Source of the DNA: Sulfitobacter litoralis
GTDB lineage: Bacteria; Pseudomonadota; Alphaproteobacteria; Rhodobacterales; Rhodobacteraceae
Reading direction: 5' to 3'
Assembly (NCBI RefSeq): GCF_900103185.1
Contig: NZ_FNJD01000006.1
Span: 114,891 to 178,890 of the forward strand
Length of the DNA: 64,000 bases
A program made the translations under genes and the position numbers. The first letter of the stretch is position 1; each line of letters begins with the position of its first letter. This document shows, in pieces, positions 26,162-35,637 of this stretch. The notes beneath the pieces were generated by a model. That model was not told the origin of the DNA. It made no database searches and worked only from the letters and a program-made list of their open reading frames with translations.

Positions 26162-26458
26162 TCAGTTGCTTTCGTTCGTTCCCGGTGCGACGGGATCAAC
26201 CGGCGCGGCGTTTGTATCATCAGCTTGCGATGCGCCGTTGGGTTCGGCGTCGGTCACGGCAGGCACGGTGCTATCGGTGGTGATACCTTGCGTCGCTTCC
26301 TCTGCCGCGGGCTGATGGTCTTCGCGGCCATTACCCATCAGAATAAATCCGAGAATTGCGGTGATGACGACGCCGAAGATGATCGCCCCCTTTACGCCAA
26401 GCAGCGCAGGCTTGTGCTGTTTCTCTTGCTTCTCAATGTTTGTGTCGGGTGCAGACAT
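26162..26458 (-). CDS. small single-pass membrane protein, unknown function
   Basis: A protein of 98 residues that I do not recognise. A short charged, Lys/Glu/Gln-rich N-terminus of about 20 residues is followed by one transmembrane helix (GAIIFGVVITAILGFILMG, about residues 24-42). A low-complexity acidic and Pro/Thr-rich tail of about 55 residues follows, likely periplasmic. The ATG at 26458 has a GGAGGG ribosome site; a longer frame upstream runs into the pepN promoter region. It is divergent from pepN with 115 bases between starts and ends at a strong terminator. It is a single-gene unit. Confidence 0.72.
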   Translation of the reverse strand: MSAPDTNIEKQEKQHKPALLGVKGAIIFGVVITAILGFILMGNGREDHQPAAEEATQGITTDSTVPAVTDAEPNGASQADDTNAAPVDPVAPGTNESN

Positions 26459-26573
26459 GGTGCCCTCCGATGGGTCGGTGTAGGTTGATCTTATCGGGTG
26501 GCGACCTTGCAGGCGCCATTGTGCAGGGCTAACTTGGACATTGGACATTCGGTTCCAAACAGAAGGAAAATAC

Positions 26574-29126
26574 ATGCGCGACGCTGCCCCCCAGACGATA
26601 TACTTGGCCGACTATACCCCCTACGGCTTCATCATCGACCATGTCGCGCTGCATTTCGATCTGGACCCGCGCAAGACCCGCGTCAAAAGCCGGATTGCCT
26701 TCCGCCCCAACCCCGATGCCAGTGATCGCACATTCTTCCTGCATGGCGAAAACCTGTCGCTTGTCACTGCTTCGATTGATGGCGCGCCGGTATCGCCCGA
26801 AGTGACCCCGCAAGGACTGACCTGCGACGTGCCCGACGCCCCGTTTATCTGGGAAGCCGAGGTGGAGATCGACCCGCAGGGCAATACCGCGCTTGAGGGG
26901 CTTTATATGTCGAACGGCATGTATTGCACCCAATGCGAGGCCGAAGGCTTTCGCAAGATCACCTATTATCCCGACCGCCCCGATGTGATGGCGGTCTTTA
27001 CTGTCACCATCAACGGCCCGCACCCCGTTTTACTGTCCAACGGCAACCCCGTCAGCAGCGGTACCGACACAGCTGAATGGCATGACCCGTGGCCCAAGCC
27101 CGCTTACCTCTTTGCACTCGTCGCGGGAGATCTGGTGGCGCATCCCGGCAGTTTCACCACGAAATCGGGCCGCGCCGTCGACCTGAACCTTTATGTGCGC
27201 CCCGGTGACGAGGGCAAATGCGCCTTTGGCATGCAGGCGCTGAAAGACAGCATGAAGTGGGACGAAGACGTCTATGGCCGTGAATACGATCTTGATCTGT
27301 TCAACATCGTTGCAGTGGATGATTTCAACATGGGCGCAATGGAGAATAAGGGGCTGAACATCTTCAACTCCTCTGCCGTGCTGGCCAGCCCCGAAACCTC
27401 GACCGACATGAACTTTGAACGGATCGAGGCGATTATCGCGCATGAATACTTCCACAACTGGACCGGCAACCGGATCACCTGCCGCGATTGGTTCCAGCTG
27501 TGCCTCAAGGAAGGGCTGACCGTTTACCGCGACAGCCAATTCACCTCTGACATGCGCTCGGCTGCGGTAAAACGGATTGGCGATGTGATCGATCTGCGCG
27601 CCCGTCAGTTTCCCGAAGACCAAGGCCCGCTGGCCCACCCCGTGCGGCCCGAAAGCTTTCAAGAGATAAATAACTTCTACACCGCCACGGTCTACGAAAA
27701 AGGGGCCGAGGTGATTGGCATGCTCAAGCTGCTGGTCGGGGACGAGGCCTATTCAAAAGCGCTCGACCTCTATTTTGACCGTCACGACGGGCAGGCCTGC
27801 ACCATCGAAGACTGGCTGCAAGTATTCGAAGACACCACTGGCCGCGATCTGGCGCAGTTCAAGCGCTGGTATTCCCAAGCCGGCACACCGCTGTTGTCCG
27901 TCAACGAAAGCTGGGACCACGGCACGTTGACGCTGCACTTTAAGCAGCACACGCCGGCCAGCGATGCCACAACCGATCCGCAGCCTCATGTGCTGCCGAT
28001 TGCCGTCGGGCTGATCGGTCAAGACGGCGACGAGGTCGAGGAAACAACGGTGCTCGAGATGACGCAGGCCGAACAGAGCTTTGTCTTCGACGGTCTGGGG
28101 ACGCGGCCCGTCGCATCGGTGCTACGCGGCTTTTCCGCGCCCGTGGTCCTGACCCAAGACCTGTCGGACGCAGATCGTGCGCACCTGCTGGCCCATGACA
28201 CCGACCCCTTTAACCGCTGGGAACAGGGGCGCATGCTGGCCTATGGCTCGCTGCTAGGGATGATCCGCGAGGGCAAGGCCCCCAACAAGGACTGGCTGGC
28301 CGGTATCCGTGCGGTGATCGGTGATGAAACTCTTGATCCGGCGTATCGTGCGCTGATGTTGGGCCTGCCGTCGCAATCCGATCTGGCGCGCGCTTTGTCA
28401 GAGGCGGGCGACACCCCCGACCCCGACATTATCTATGCCGCCACCGAGGCAACCCGCGCCACGATGGCAGAGGCTTTTGCCGATCTGCTGCCGACGCTCT
28501 ATCGCCGTCACACGGTCGACGCTCCGTTTGAACCCAACGCGAAACAAGCGGGCAAGCGGGCGCTGTCCAATGCTGCGCTGTCCCTGCTGACGCGCAATGA
28601 CGACGGCGCACTGGCGCAAGAACAGTATGACGCGGCTGACAATATGACCCAGCAGCTTTCCGCGCTGGCCAACCTGATCCGCGCCGGTCGCGGCAACAAA
28701 GCCGTCGACGCGTTCGAGGGACAATGGAAAGCGGACCGGCTGGTCATGGACAAATGGTTTGGCCTGCAAGTGATAGAAGCCGACCCCGAAGACGCCCACG
28801 AAGTCGTCGAAACGCTGACCAAACACCCCGACTTCAACTGGAAGAACCCCAATCGGTTCCGCGCTGTGCTGGGGGCCTTTGCCGCGCATCACGCGGGCTT
28901 TCACCATGCTTCGGGCGCAGGCTACCGTTTGCTGGCGGACTGGCTGATAAAGCTTGATCCGGTGAACCCGCAAACCACCGCGCGCATGTGTTCGGCGTTC
29001 CAGACGTGGAAGCGGTATGACAGCGACCGCCAAGCGATGATCAAGGCAGAGCTGGACCGCATCCTGTCACAGTCTGGTCTGTCGCGCGACACCACCGAGA
29101 TGCTGTCGCGTATCCGCGGCGCGTGA
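26574..29126 (+). CDS. pepN: aminopeptidase N (M1 family)
   Basis: A cytoplasmic zinc aminopeptidase of 850 residues that removes N-terminal residues from peptides. The substrate-binding GAMEN motif lies at residues 254-258, and HEYFHNWTGNRIT begins at residue 290, giving HExxH and the conserved NRxT. The third zinc ligand Glu follows in LKEGLTVYRD. The C-terminal alpha-helical domain is complete and ends with SRIRGA. The ATG at 26574 has an AGAAGGAAAA ribosome site; an earlier in-frame TTG is less likely. It converges with the transglycosylase-like gene, with a hairpin between them. Confidence 0.96.
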   Translation: MRDAAPQTIYLADYTPYGFIIDHVALHFDLDPRKTRVKSRIAFRPNPDASDRTFFLHGENLSLVTASIDGAPVSPEVTPQGLTCDVPDAPFIWEAEVEIDPQGNTALEGLYMSNGMYCTQCEAEGFRKITYYPDRPDVMAVFTVTINGPHPVLLSNGNPVSSGTDTAEWHDPWPKPAYLFALVAGDLVAHPGSFTTKSGRAVDLNLYVRPGDEGKCAFGMQALKDSMKWDEDVYGREYDLDLFNIVAVDDFNMGAMENKGLNIFNSSAVLASPETSTDMNFERIEAIIAHEYFHNWTGNRITCRDWFQLCLKEGLTVYRDSQFTSDMRSAAVKRIGDVIDLRARQFPEDQGPLAHPVRPESFQEINNFYTATVYEKGAEVIGMLKLLVGDEAYSKALDLYFDRHDGQACTIEDWLQVFEDTTGRDLAQFKRWYSQAGTPLLSVNESWDHGTLTLHFKQHTPASDATTDPQPHVLPIAVGLIGQDGDEVEETTVLEMTQAEQSFVFDGLGTRPVASVLRGFSAPVVLTQDLSDADRAHLLAHDTDPFNRWEQGRMLAYGSLLGMIREGKAPNKDWLAGIRAVIGDETLDPAYRALMLGLPSQSDLARALSEAGDTPDPDIIYAATEATRATMAEAFADLLPTLYRRHTVDAPFEPNAKQAGKRALSNAALSLLTRNDDGALAQEQYDAADNMTQQLSALANLIRAGRGNKAVDAFEGQWKADRLVMDKWFGLQVIEADPEDAHEVVETLTKHPDFNWKNPNRFRAVLGAFAAHHAGFHHASGAGYRLLADWLIKLDPVNPQTTARMCSAFQTWKRYDSDRQAMIKAELDRILSQSGLSRDTTEMLSRIRGA

Positions 29127-29135
29127 CGAAAACTG

Positions 29136-29158
29136 AGGTGTCCCGCATGCGGGCACCT
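29136..29158. terminator. hairpin between converging pepN and transglycosylase genes
   Basis: AGGTG-t-CCCGC-AT-GCGGG-CACCT forms a 10-bp stem with one bulged T and a very tight turn, 9 bases after the pepN stop. There is no clear T-run; it could act in both directions. Confidence 0.45.
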
Positions 29159-29185
29159 TGCCTACCCCGCTTGCATTGATCCAAC

Positions 29186-30031
29186 TTAGGGACGGGCTTT
29201 CGGGCGCACAGCGTCTAGCGGTTTGCAATAGGTCTGCCGTTTCAACCAGCCCGCCATGTCATTGCGCTTTGCGGGGCTGCGCATGGGCCCCCAATCGGCG
29301 GCCACGCCTTTTCCGCCGCGCCCATAGATCACACCGTCGCGGGGCACCGTCACCGCCATGATCCGTATGGCGCAGCTCAGGTTCGCGCCGCCGTTTTGCA
29401 GACTAGCGCCCGTGCCAGCATTGCACCCATAGCCGCGTGCCGTGGCAGGTAAAATCTGTAGCAACCCATACCAAAGCCCGCCGCCACCGACGGCGCGCGC
29501 CTTATAGGTGCTTTCGTGTTTTGCGAGGGCCGACATAAACCCGACCCAGAACGCGCGACGATCCGCGTCCGAGGCGGTGGGATAGGCAGGGCACCATTCT
29601 TCGACATCGGCGGGCACCATATCAACCAAGGGCTTGCCATGAGACTTGAGCGCTGACAGCGCTGTTCGGGTCCAGATCGCGTGACCGCGCCGGTGTTGCC
29701 ACCTTGTGCGCGGGATCACCGCGCTGCGCGCAGGCGGAGAGACATCGTAAAGGGTGATCGGCGCCGCAGTGGTGAGGTCAGGCTTGGACCCGCCGTCCTC
29801 CCCGGTCAGCGCAGGTGCGGGTTCGATCGGCGGGGCCGTCGGGGCCGTAGCCGGCGCAGGGTCACTGACCGCGCCGCGCGCGATCGGGCGCAGAACATTC
29901 ACCGTCTCGGCGACAGCGGGCAGCGTCACGCCCCCCCACAGGCAAAGCGCGATCACAGCAGACCCCAGAATCACGCGCGGCGAGCCATCGCGTCGCAGTC
30001 TTTTGCGGCGTGCACTATTCTTTACAGACAT
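29186..30031 (-). CDS. lytic transglycosylase-like (SLT-fold) exported protein
   Basis: A protein of 281 residues. A basic N-terminus (about 20 residues) is followed by a hydrophobic segment ending ALCLWGGVTLPAVAE, which is a signal peptide or anchor. Next comes a Pro/Ala-rich linker (about residues 55-110), then a C-terminal domain with the lysozyme-like pattern LAKHESTYKA (candidate catalytic Glu), GLLQILPATARGYGC and paired cysteines. Members cleave peptidoglycan glycan strands. The ATG at 30031 follows GAGGGGACA. The catalytic assignment rests on the ES and GLLQ motifs only. It stands alone on the minus strand. Confidence 0.75.
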   Translation of the reverse strand: MSVKNSARRKRLRRDGSPRVILGSAVIALCLWGGVTLPAVAETVNVLRPIARGAVSDPAPATAPTAPPIEPAPALTGEDGGSKPDLTTAAPITLYDVSPPARSAVIPRTRWQHRRGHAIWTRTALSALKSHGKPLVDMVPADVEEWCPAYPTASDADRRAFWVGFMSALAKHESTYKARAVGGGGLWYGLLQILPATARGYGCNAGTGASLQNGGANLSCAIRIMAVTVPRDGVIYGRGGKGVAADWGPMRSPAKRNDMAGWLKRQTYCKPLDAVRPKARP

Positions 30032-30235
30032 GTGTCCCCTCACTCGTATTCGCGCACAACATAGCGCGTTCGGTGCCATCGTCTCCAGTCTTTGAACAAT
30101 CAGGCATTATTCAGCCTTAAATTGCATTTCCGCGATAGGAAAATCCCAGACTGACCACCGCGATGCCATCTTGGTGCCCAAATATCCCGCCAGTTTCATC
30201 AGCAGAAGACGGGCTTACCCAAGACTGGACAACCG

Positions 30236-31552
30236 ATGCTGCACCTCAAGAAATTATTCAAACGCAAAAGCATGCCAACGCTGCTGTTGGAAACAGGCGA
30301 CCTTGGTTGTGCACCGCGTCGCCGCGAGCCCCATCCGCAGAATCAAGAAACGCCTGCCCCCTCTGCTCCTGCGTGCGCCGACACTGTCCCCGCGTCACCG
30401 CAAGAGATGCTTTGCATCGACTGCCCCGATCCCACCGCCGAAGACCGCCTATGCGATGAAAACCACCAGCTTGGGCAAAAACTAGTGCGGCAGGAAAACT
30501 GGGCTGGTCTGTCCAAGGCAATTCGCCGCGCTGACGCAGACAACACCCTTACCCCCGGATCTATGCCTGTGGCCGAGCTGATGGCCCTTGGTGCGCGCGC
30601 TGATGTTGTGATGGCGACGGAACACGCGATCGAAGATGTCGACAGCGGCTTTGCCAAAGCGCTGCTCAGCGGAATCGAGGATTTCGAACATGTGCTGGAC
30701 GCGCATGAAGATGATTATGTCGTCGCCTGTGTCGTCGCCCAGGCCCATATCGACATCGGCTGGGCATGGCGCGGCAAGGGCGAAAGCACCGTACTGCCCC
30801 AACGCAACCGCGACGCCTGCATCGCCCACTTTGAGCGCGCGGGAGAGATTATCGCGCCGTTCATCGAACAGCATCCCACCAGCGCGCTGGTAGCGGCGAC
30901 CCGTTGTGCTCATGTCAGCGGCCCGCTGCACCACCAAGGCGGGCTGCGCGAAAGCTACGAACAGCTCATTCTGCTCAACCCGCTCAACCCGCGACCGATG
31001 CGCGCCTTGGGCAACCACATGTTGCCGCGCCACCACGGTGGCTATACCGAGCTTGAGCTTGAGGCGCGCCGCACCGCCGCACGTGTGCAGAATGTCTGGG
31101 GTGCCGGTGGCTATACCTGGGTTATGTTTGACGCCATCTGCGCGGATGACACGGCATGCGCCAATCTGGACGTTGATTATTTCATCGACGGGCTGCGCGA
31201 TATTCTAGCCCATCATTCGACCGCGTATTGTGCGAACCTGCTGGCGGCCTATTGCGCCAATATGCCCAGCTTTGGCGGCGGCGGGGATGAACGCGCCGAC
31301 AATATCCGCGCCCAAATTGGGGCCTGCACCGATTGGATCATCCGTGCACATCTGACCGAGCTCCACCCGATGATCTGGGCCCACGCGGCCCACGGGTTCA
31401 ACAATAACCTGCGCATCCGGTCGCCGCATAAATTCGCCGCCTCTGGCCGCGATGATGCGATGCAAGTGATCAACAGCCTGTTTCGCTCCGAACTCGCATC
31501 GGGGCAACGCATCGTGTTCACCAGCAATGGACCGCAGGCAATGACCGCCTAA
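30236..31552 (+). CDS. unrecognised 438-residue protein
   Basis: I do not recognise this protein. The first 85 residues are basic, Pro- and Cys-rich (CADTVPASPQEMLCIDC) and probably disordered. The remaining 350 look alpha-helical and TPR-like in amphipathic character, with many Ala, His and Trp residues. His/Trp/Asn-rich segments include HMLPRHHGGYTELELEARR and HPMIWAHAAHGFNNN. No signal peptide, membrane helix or catalytic motif is evident. The ribosome site is weak; an alternative ATG lies at 30272. Codon use looks like that of its neighbours. It is flanked by non-coding stretches of about 200 and 110 bases, so it is probably a single-gene unit. Confidence 0.75.
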   Translation: MLHLKKLFKRKSMPTLLLETGDLGCAPRRREPHPQNQETPAPSAPACADTVPASPQEMLCIDCPDPTAEDRLCDENHQLGQKLVRQENWAGLSKAIRRADADNTLTPGSMPVAELMALGARADVVMATEHAIEDVDSGFAKALLSGIEDFEHVLDAHEDDYVVACVVAQAHIDIGWAWRGKGESTVLPQRNRDACIAHFERAGEIIAPFIEQHPTSALVAATRCAHVSGPLHHQGGLRESYEQLILLNPLNPRPMRALGNHMLPRHHGGYTELELEARRTAARVQNVWGAGGYTWVMFDAICADDTACANLDVDYFIDGLRDILAHHSTAYCANLLAAYCANMPSFGGGGDERADNIRAQIGACTDWIIRAHLTELHPMIWAHAAHGFNNNLRIRSPHKFAASGRDDAMQVINSLFRSELASGQRIVFTSNGPQAMTA

Positions 31553-31664
31553 CGCCAACATCCAAAGCGGATCAGCACACGCATTGGCGCTGCCCCCCTC
31601 TTGCAGCACCCCGCCCCCTGTCTTATGACCAAGGCGTTCTGTTTCTGACGCCAAAGGTGCCCCC

Positions 31665-33176
31665 ATGCTTGACCTGACCTATGACACCCCCAAAGTGCGC
31701 ACCATTGCGGGTGCCAAACATGACTGGGAACTGGTCATCGGGATGGAGGTGCACGCGCAGGTCATGTCGAACGCGAAACTCTTTTCCGCCGCTTCGACGA
31801 AATTCGGCGCAGAGCCCAACAACAACGTATCTTTTGTGGATGCGGCCATGCCCGGCATGCTGCCCACCATCAATGAATTCTGTGTCGAACAGGCCGTGCG
31901 CACGGGTCTGGGCCTCAAGGCCGAGATCAATCTGCACAGCGCCTTTGACCGCAAGAACTACTTCTACCCCGATCTGCCGCAGGGCTATCAGATTTCGCAG
32001 CTGTACCACCCCATCGTGGGCGAAGGCGAAGTGCTGGTAGAGCTCGGCGACAATACAGCGCGTCTGGTGCGCGTGGAACGAATTCACTTGGAACAGGACG
32101 CGGGCAAATCGATTCACGACATGGACCCGAACATGTCCTTTGTGGACCTGAACCGCACCGGTGTCGCGCTGATGGAAATCGTCAGCAAGCCCGACATTCG
32201 CGGCCCCGAAGAGGCTGCTGCCTATCTGACCAAGCTGCGCCAGATCTTGCGGTATCTCGGTACGTGCAATGGCGATATGCAGTCTGGCGCGATGCGTGCG
32301 GATGTGAACGTGTCAATCTGCCTGCCCGGCCAATACGAGAAATATCAGGCGACGCAGGACTTTAGCCACCTCGGGACGCGCTGCGAAATCAAGAACATGA
32401 ACTCCATGCGGTTCATCCAACAAGCGATCGACGTCGAAGCAAAGCGCCAGATCGCCATCGTCGAAGCCGGCGGCGAAGTGGTGCAGGAAACCCGTCTGTT
32501 TGATCCGGACAAGCAGGAAACCCGCTCCATGCGCTCCAAAGAAGAGGCGCATGACTACCGCTACTTCCCCGACCCCGATCTGCTGCCACTGGTCATCGAA
32601 CAGGCGTGGGTTGATGACATCGGTGCCAACCTGCCCGAACTGCCCGACGCCAAGAAAGCGCGCTTTATCAATGACTTTGGCCTCAGCGACTATGATGCGT
32701 CGGTTCTGACCTCAGATCTGGACAGCGCGGGCTACTTCGAGGCGACCGCACAGGGCCGAGACGGCAAGATGACGGCGAACTGGGTGATCAACGAACTTTT
32801 CGGCCGCCTCAAGAAAGACGAGAAAGCCATCACCGACAGCCCCGTCAGCCCTGCCCAGCTGGGCGACGTTATCGACCTGATCGCGTCTGACGCGATTTCC
32901 GGCAAAATCGCCAAGGACCTGTTTGAAATCGTCTATACCGAAGGTGGTGACCCTGCCGTGATCGTCGAAGAACGCGGGATGAAGCAGGTCACAGACACCA
33001 GTGCCATCGAAGCCGCCGTGGACGAGATCATCGCCGCGAACCCCGATCAGGTCGCCAAAGCGCGCGAGAATCCGAAACTGGCGGGCTGGTTCGTCGGGCA
33101 AACGATGAAGGCCACTGGCGGTAAGGCGAACCCCAAAGCGGTGAACCAGATCGTTGCACAAAAGCTGAACGGCTAA
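31665..33176 (+). CDS. gatB: aspartyl/glutamyl-tRNA amidotransferase subunit B
   Basis: The kinase and tRNA-recognition subunit of the GatCAB complex, which converts Glu-tRNA(Gln) (and Asp-tRNA(Asn)) to the amide. The 503 residues include the opening [12 protein letters not shown], the metal/ATP region [27 protein letters not shown], the cradle domain, the YqeY-like tail domain and the final [17 protein letters not shown]. GatA and GatC are not in the window, so the complex genes are split here as in many alphaproteobacteria. A strong terminator follows. Confidence 0.97.
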   Translation: MLDLTYDTPKVRTIAGAKHDWELVIGMEVHAQVMSNAKLFSAASTKFGAEPNNNVSFVDAAMPGMLPTINEFCVEQAVRTGLGLKAEINLHSAFDRKNYFYPDLPQGYQISQLYHPIVGEGEVLVELGDNTARLVRVERIHLEQDAGKSIHDMDPNMSFVDLNRTGVALMEIVSKPDIRGPEEAAAYLTKLRQILRYLGTCNGDMQSGAMRADVNVSICLPGQYEKYQATQDFSHLGTRCEIKNMNSMRFIQQAIDVEAKRQIAIVEAGGEVVQETRLFDPDKQETRSMRSKEEAHDYRYFPDPDLLPLVIEQAWVDDIGANLPELPDAKKARFINDFGLSDYDASVLTSDLDSAGYFEATAQGRDGKMTANWVINELFGRLKKDEKAITDSPVSPAQLGDVIDLIASDAISGKIAKDLFEIVYTEGGDPAVIVEERGMKQVTDTSAIEAAVDEIIAANPDQVAKARENPKLAGWFVGQTMKATGGKANPKAVNQIVAQKLNG

Positions 33177-33182
33177 GGCGTC

Positions 33183-33214
33183 GGGCCGGGGTTTACCAAA
33201 GCCCCGGCCCTTTT
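33183..33214 (+). terminator. intrinsic terminator after gatB
   Basis: GGGCCGGGG and CCCCGGCCC form a 9-bp GC-only stem around a ten-base loop, followed by TTTTCTC. It begins 6 bases after the gatB stop. Confidence 0.88.
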
Positions 33215-33255
33215 CTCGCCACGCTCACCCTCTGACACGCTTTGAAAGGTCTTTT

Positions 33256-33723
33256 ATGGATACGCCCTTCCGGTCATCGCCGCGCCTTGTACAGCCCGAA
33301 TGGATCGACTTTAACGGCCATTTGAACATGGCTTATTATTCGGTGTTGATGGATAACGCGGTCGATGATGCCTACCATCAGATCGGGTTCGGACCAGAGT
33401 ATCAAAAGACAGGTCACACCACTTATGTGGCCGAATTCCACGTCTGTTATCTGCGCGAGTTGCACGAGGGCGCGTCAACCTATTGCACGTTCCAACTGCT
33501 CGACTTTGATGAAAAGCGTTTCCATTCGTTTACGCAGCTCTGGCACGAAGACGGTTGGCTGGCGGCCACCGGCGAAGCGCTGACGCTGCATATCGATCAG
33601 TCGGCCCCCCGTGTGGCCCCGATGCCCGCCGATATTATGGCCCGGCTAGAAGCGATGAGATCGGCCCACGCGACGTTGCCCTACCCTGAACAGGCTGGCC
33701 GTAAAATCGGGCTGAAACGCTGA
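33256..33723 (+). CDS. hot-dog-fold acyl-CoA thioesterase family protein
   Basis: A protein of 155 residues with the single hot-dog domain of the 4-hydroxybenzoyl-CoA thioesterase type. Near residue 17 is the active-site block WIDFNGHLNMAYYSVLMDNA, with the conserved Asp/Asn-Gly-His-x-Asn. Some relatives act on betainyl-CoA in carnitine breakdown, but no carnitine genes are near, so the acyl-CoA substrate is open. The ribosome site GAAAGG precedes the ATG. It lies between gatB and the DUF4177-type gene, 46 bases from the latter. Confidence 0.85.
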   Translation: MDTPFRSSPRLVQPEWIDFNGHLNMAYYSVLMDNAVDDAYHQIGFGPEYQKTGHTTYVAEFHVCYLRELHEGASTYCTFQLLDFDEKRFHSFTQLWHEDGWLAATGEALTLHIDQSAPRVAPMPADIMARLEAMRSAHATLPYPEQAGRKIGLKR

Positions 33724-33769
33724 TCCGCGCCCTCTTGTTTGACCTCTTTTGACCCGAAAGCCAGCCCAC

Positions 33770-34444
33770 ATGCCACGCTATGAATACAAAGTTGTACCCG
33801 CCCCCACCAAAGGGCTGAAGGTCAAGAACATCAAAGGTGCTGAAGCGCGGTTTTCCCATGCGATTCAGGAGCTTATGAATGGTCTTTCAGGTTACGGCTG
33901 GGAGTATCAGCGGGCAGAGACTCTGCCATCGACTGAACGCGTGGGGCTGACCGGCAGCACGACGGAATGGCGTAATGTACTGGTGTTTCGCCGCCTACGC
34001 GAGGAAGCGCCGGACACGGCCCCTACTGAACTGCTCCCTCCTCCGTCAGATACGATGGAAGAGCCCGAAGCCACTGCTTTGGACGCGAACACGGACAACG
34101 CAGAGGACGAAAGCTATTTCGAGGATCAGCACGGTGAAACCGACGAGGATGAAGAAACGGCGGCGGTTGCTCCGACAATGCTGAACGCACTGGCGTCGCG
34201 ACGCAAAGCAAGCACGGTCGAAGTCCCTGCGCAAAGCAAGCCCGAGGCCGAAAAGCTAGCGGCAAAGACGCAAGTCGAGACTGACAGCCAGACAAAATCA
34301 ATCGACACTTCCGAGGAAAAACCCGCCGGCGATCCCCAGACAAAGTCCGTGGACGAAAAAGCTGCGAGGGCTTCGGATGAAACCAAAGACGCCCCTGCCC
34401 CCGAAGACGTCCCCGCGTCCAAGGTCGATAAGACCCCGGACTAA
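33770..34444 (+). CDS. DUF4177-type domain protein with long acidic tail
   Basis: A protein of 224 residues. The first 75 resemble DUF4177-like domains, opening MPRYEYKVVPAP with a GYGWEYQRAETLP block and ending WRNVLVFRRL. The remaining 150 residues are highly charged, rich in Glu, Asp, Lys, Thr and Ala, and presumably disordered. No membrane segment is seen. The ATG at 33770 fits the domain start; the longer frame uses a TTG. It ends 10 bases from the converging bolA gene. The function is unknown. Confidence 0.72.
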   Translation: MPRYEYKVVPAPTKGLKVKNIKGAEARFSHAIQELMNGLSGYGWEYQRAETLPSTERVGLTGSTTEWRNVLVFRRLREEAPDTAPTELLPPPSDTMEEPEATALDANTDNAEDESYFEDQHGETDEDEETAAVAPTMLNALASRRKASTVEVPAQSKPEAEKLAAKTQVETDSQTKSIDTSEEKPAGDPQTKSVDEKAARASDETKDAPAPEDVPASKVDKTPD

Positions 34445-34454
34445 GGGGCCCCTG

Positions 34455-34712
34455 TCAGACGTCGAGATCCAGCGCCAGTGCGTGAATGCGGCCGATTAAG
34501 TCGGGACCAAGCGCATCATGCACAGCGCGATGACGCGCAACCCGGGACAGCCCCTTGAAATGGGCGGACCGAATTTTCACATTAAAATGACTTTCACCCC
34601 CCTCGCGGAAGCCACCATGCCCACGGTGGCTTTCACTATCGTCAACGACGCTTAATTCCGACGGTGCAAACGCCTCTTCCAGCCGGTCGGCAATTTCTTG
34701 TGTCACTGACAT
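34455..34712 (-). CDS. BolA family protein
   Basis: An 85-residue BolA/YrbA-fold protein; relatives work with monothiol glutaredoxins in iron-sulfur cluster handling and iron signalling. The family hallmark HRGHGGFREGGESHFNVKI supplies the conserved His residues, followed by the helix RVARHRAVHDAL and the Ala-Leu-rich end. The gene diverges from the J-domain protein gene with 74 bases between starts. This BolA, J-protein, CobS, CobT order is shared by many alphaproteobacteria. Confidence 0.93.
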   Translation of the reverse strand: MSVTQEIADRLEEAFAPSELSVVDDSESHRGHGGFREGGESHFNVKIRSAHFKGLSRVARHRAVHDALGPDLIGRIHALALDLDV

Positions 34713-34786
34713 TTTTTAGCTTAGCCCCCTTCAATCTTTGAGCCCAAGGTCTAAACTGACCGGCCTGAGTCGGAAAGGTCCATATC

Positions 34787-35413
34787 ATGCCCAAAAGTGA
34801 TCCCTTTGGATTCGACATGTCTGTGTCGTCTTCGAAAAAGAAAAATCCCCGCGGCCGTCGCGGGATGTCCGGCGCGTCCGAGACATCACAACGCGTCTGT
34901 TCGCACGAAGGCTGCGAGGAAGCCGGCAAATACCGTGCGCCAAAAGCACCTGACGTGCTGGATGACTATTTCTGGTTCTGCCAGCAGCACGTGCGCGAAT
35001 ATAACCTCAAGTGGAACTTCTTTGACGGCACCACAGAGGCAGAATTAAACGCCCAGCAATCCAAGGACAAAGTGTGGGAACGCACCACCAAGCCGCTTGG
35101 CGATCCCGAAGCACGGGCTTGGGCGCGTTTGGGCATCGAAGACCCGCATCAGGTCTTGGGCAAAAACGCGACGCAGAACCCCGGCAAGGGGCCTGCCGCC
35201 GGACGCCGCCTGCCCCCCACAGAACGGCGCGCTCTGGAAATCCTCGAGGCCAAGGACACCTGGAGCAAGCCCGAAGTGCGCAAGGCGTATAAGGCGCTTA
35301 TCAAGGTACTGCACCCCGATATGAATGGCGGTGATCGCAGTCAGGAAGAGCAGTTGCAGCTGGTCGTCTGGGCCTGGGACCAGCTCAAGGGCAGTCGCAA
35401 CTTCAAGGACTGA
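34787..35413 (+). CDS. J-domain (DnaJ-like) protein
   Basis: A protein of 208 residues. The C-terminal J domain (about residues 140-205) carries the HPD tripeptide in LIKVLHPDMNGGD, which stimulates Hsp70 ATPase. The N-terminal part begins with the FGFDMSVSSSKKKNPRGRRG stretch and has cysteines and histidines (VCSHEGC and FCQQH) that may bind a metal. Family members of this layout sit next to bolA and cobST, suggesting a chaperone role in Fe-S or cobaltochelatase assembly, which is inference. CobS begins 224 bases downstream. Confidence 0.88.
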   Translation: MPKSDPFGFDMSVSSSKKKNPRGRRGMSGASETSQRVCSHEGCEEAGKYRAPKAPDVLDDYFWFCQQHVREYNLKWNFFDGTTEAELNAQQSKDKVWERTTKPLGDPEARAWARLGIEDPHQVLGKNATQNPGKGPAAGRRLPPTERRALEILEAKDTWSKPEVRKAYKALIKVLHPDMNGGDRSQEEQLQLVVWAWDQLKGSRNFKD

Positions 35414-35637
35414 TGCAGCACCATTCCGGCCGGCCGAGGGCATCGGCCACCGCGTGAAGCGCGTGCCATAGCCAGACAGACGGGGCGGTGTAGACAGATG
35501 CGCCGCCCCTTTTTCGTCCCCCGCAGGTCTTTGCGACTTTGCCGCAGGTGCGAATTGCCCCTTTCCCTCACGCTCAGGAAAGATATGTTGCCGTGGACGC
35601 CACCCCCTGATCCGCAGGCGGTGCGCAGGACAGAAGC

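Noticed and set aside
34023..34343. 106-codon frame opposite the DUF4177-type gene
   Set aside because: Arg/Pro/Cys-rich shadow of the acidic tail codons; the plus-strand gene is better supported.
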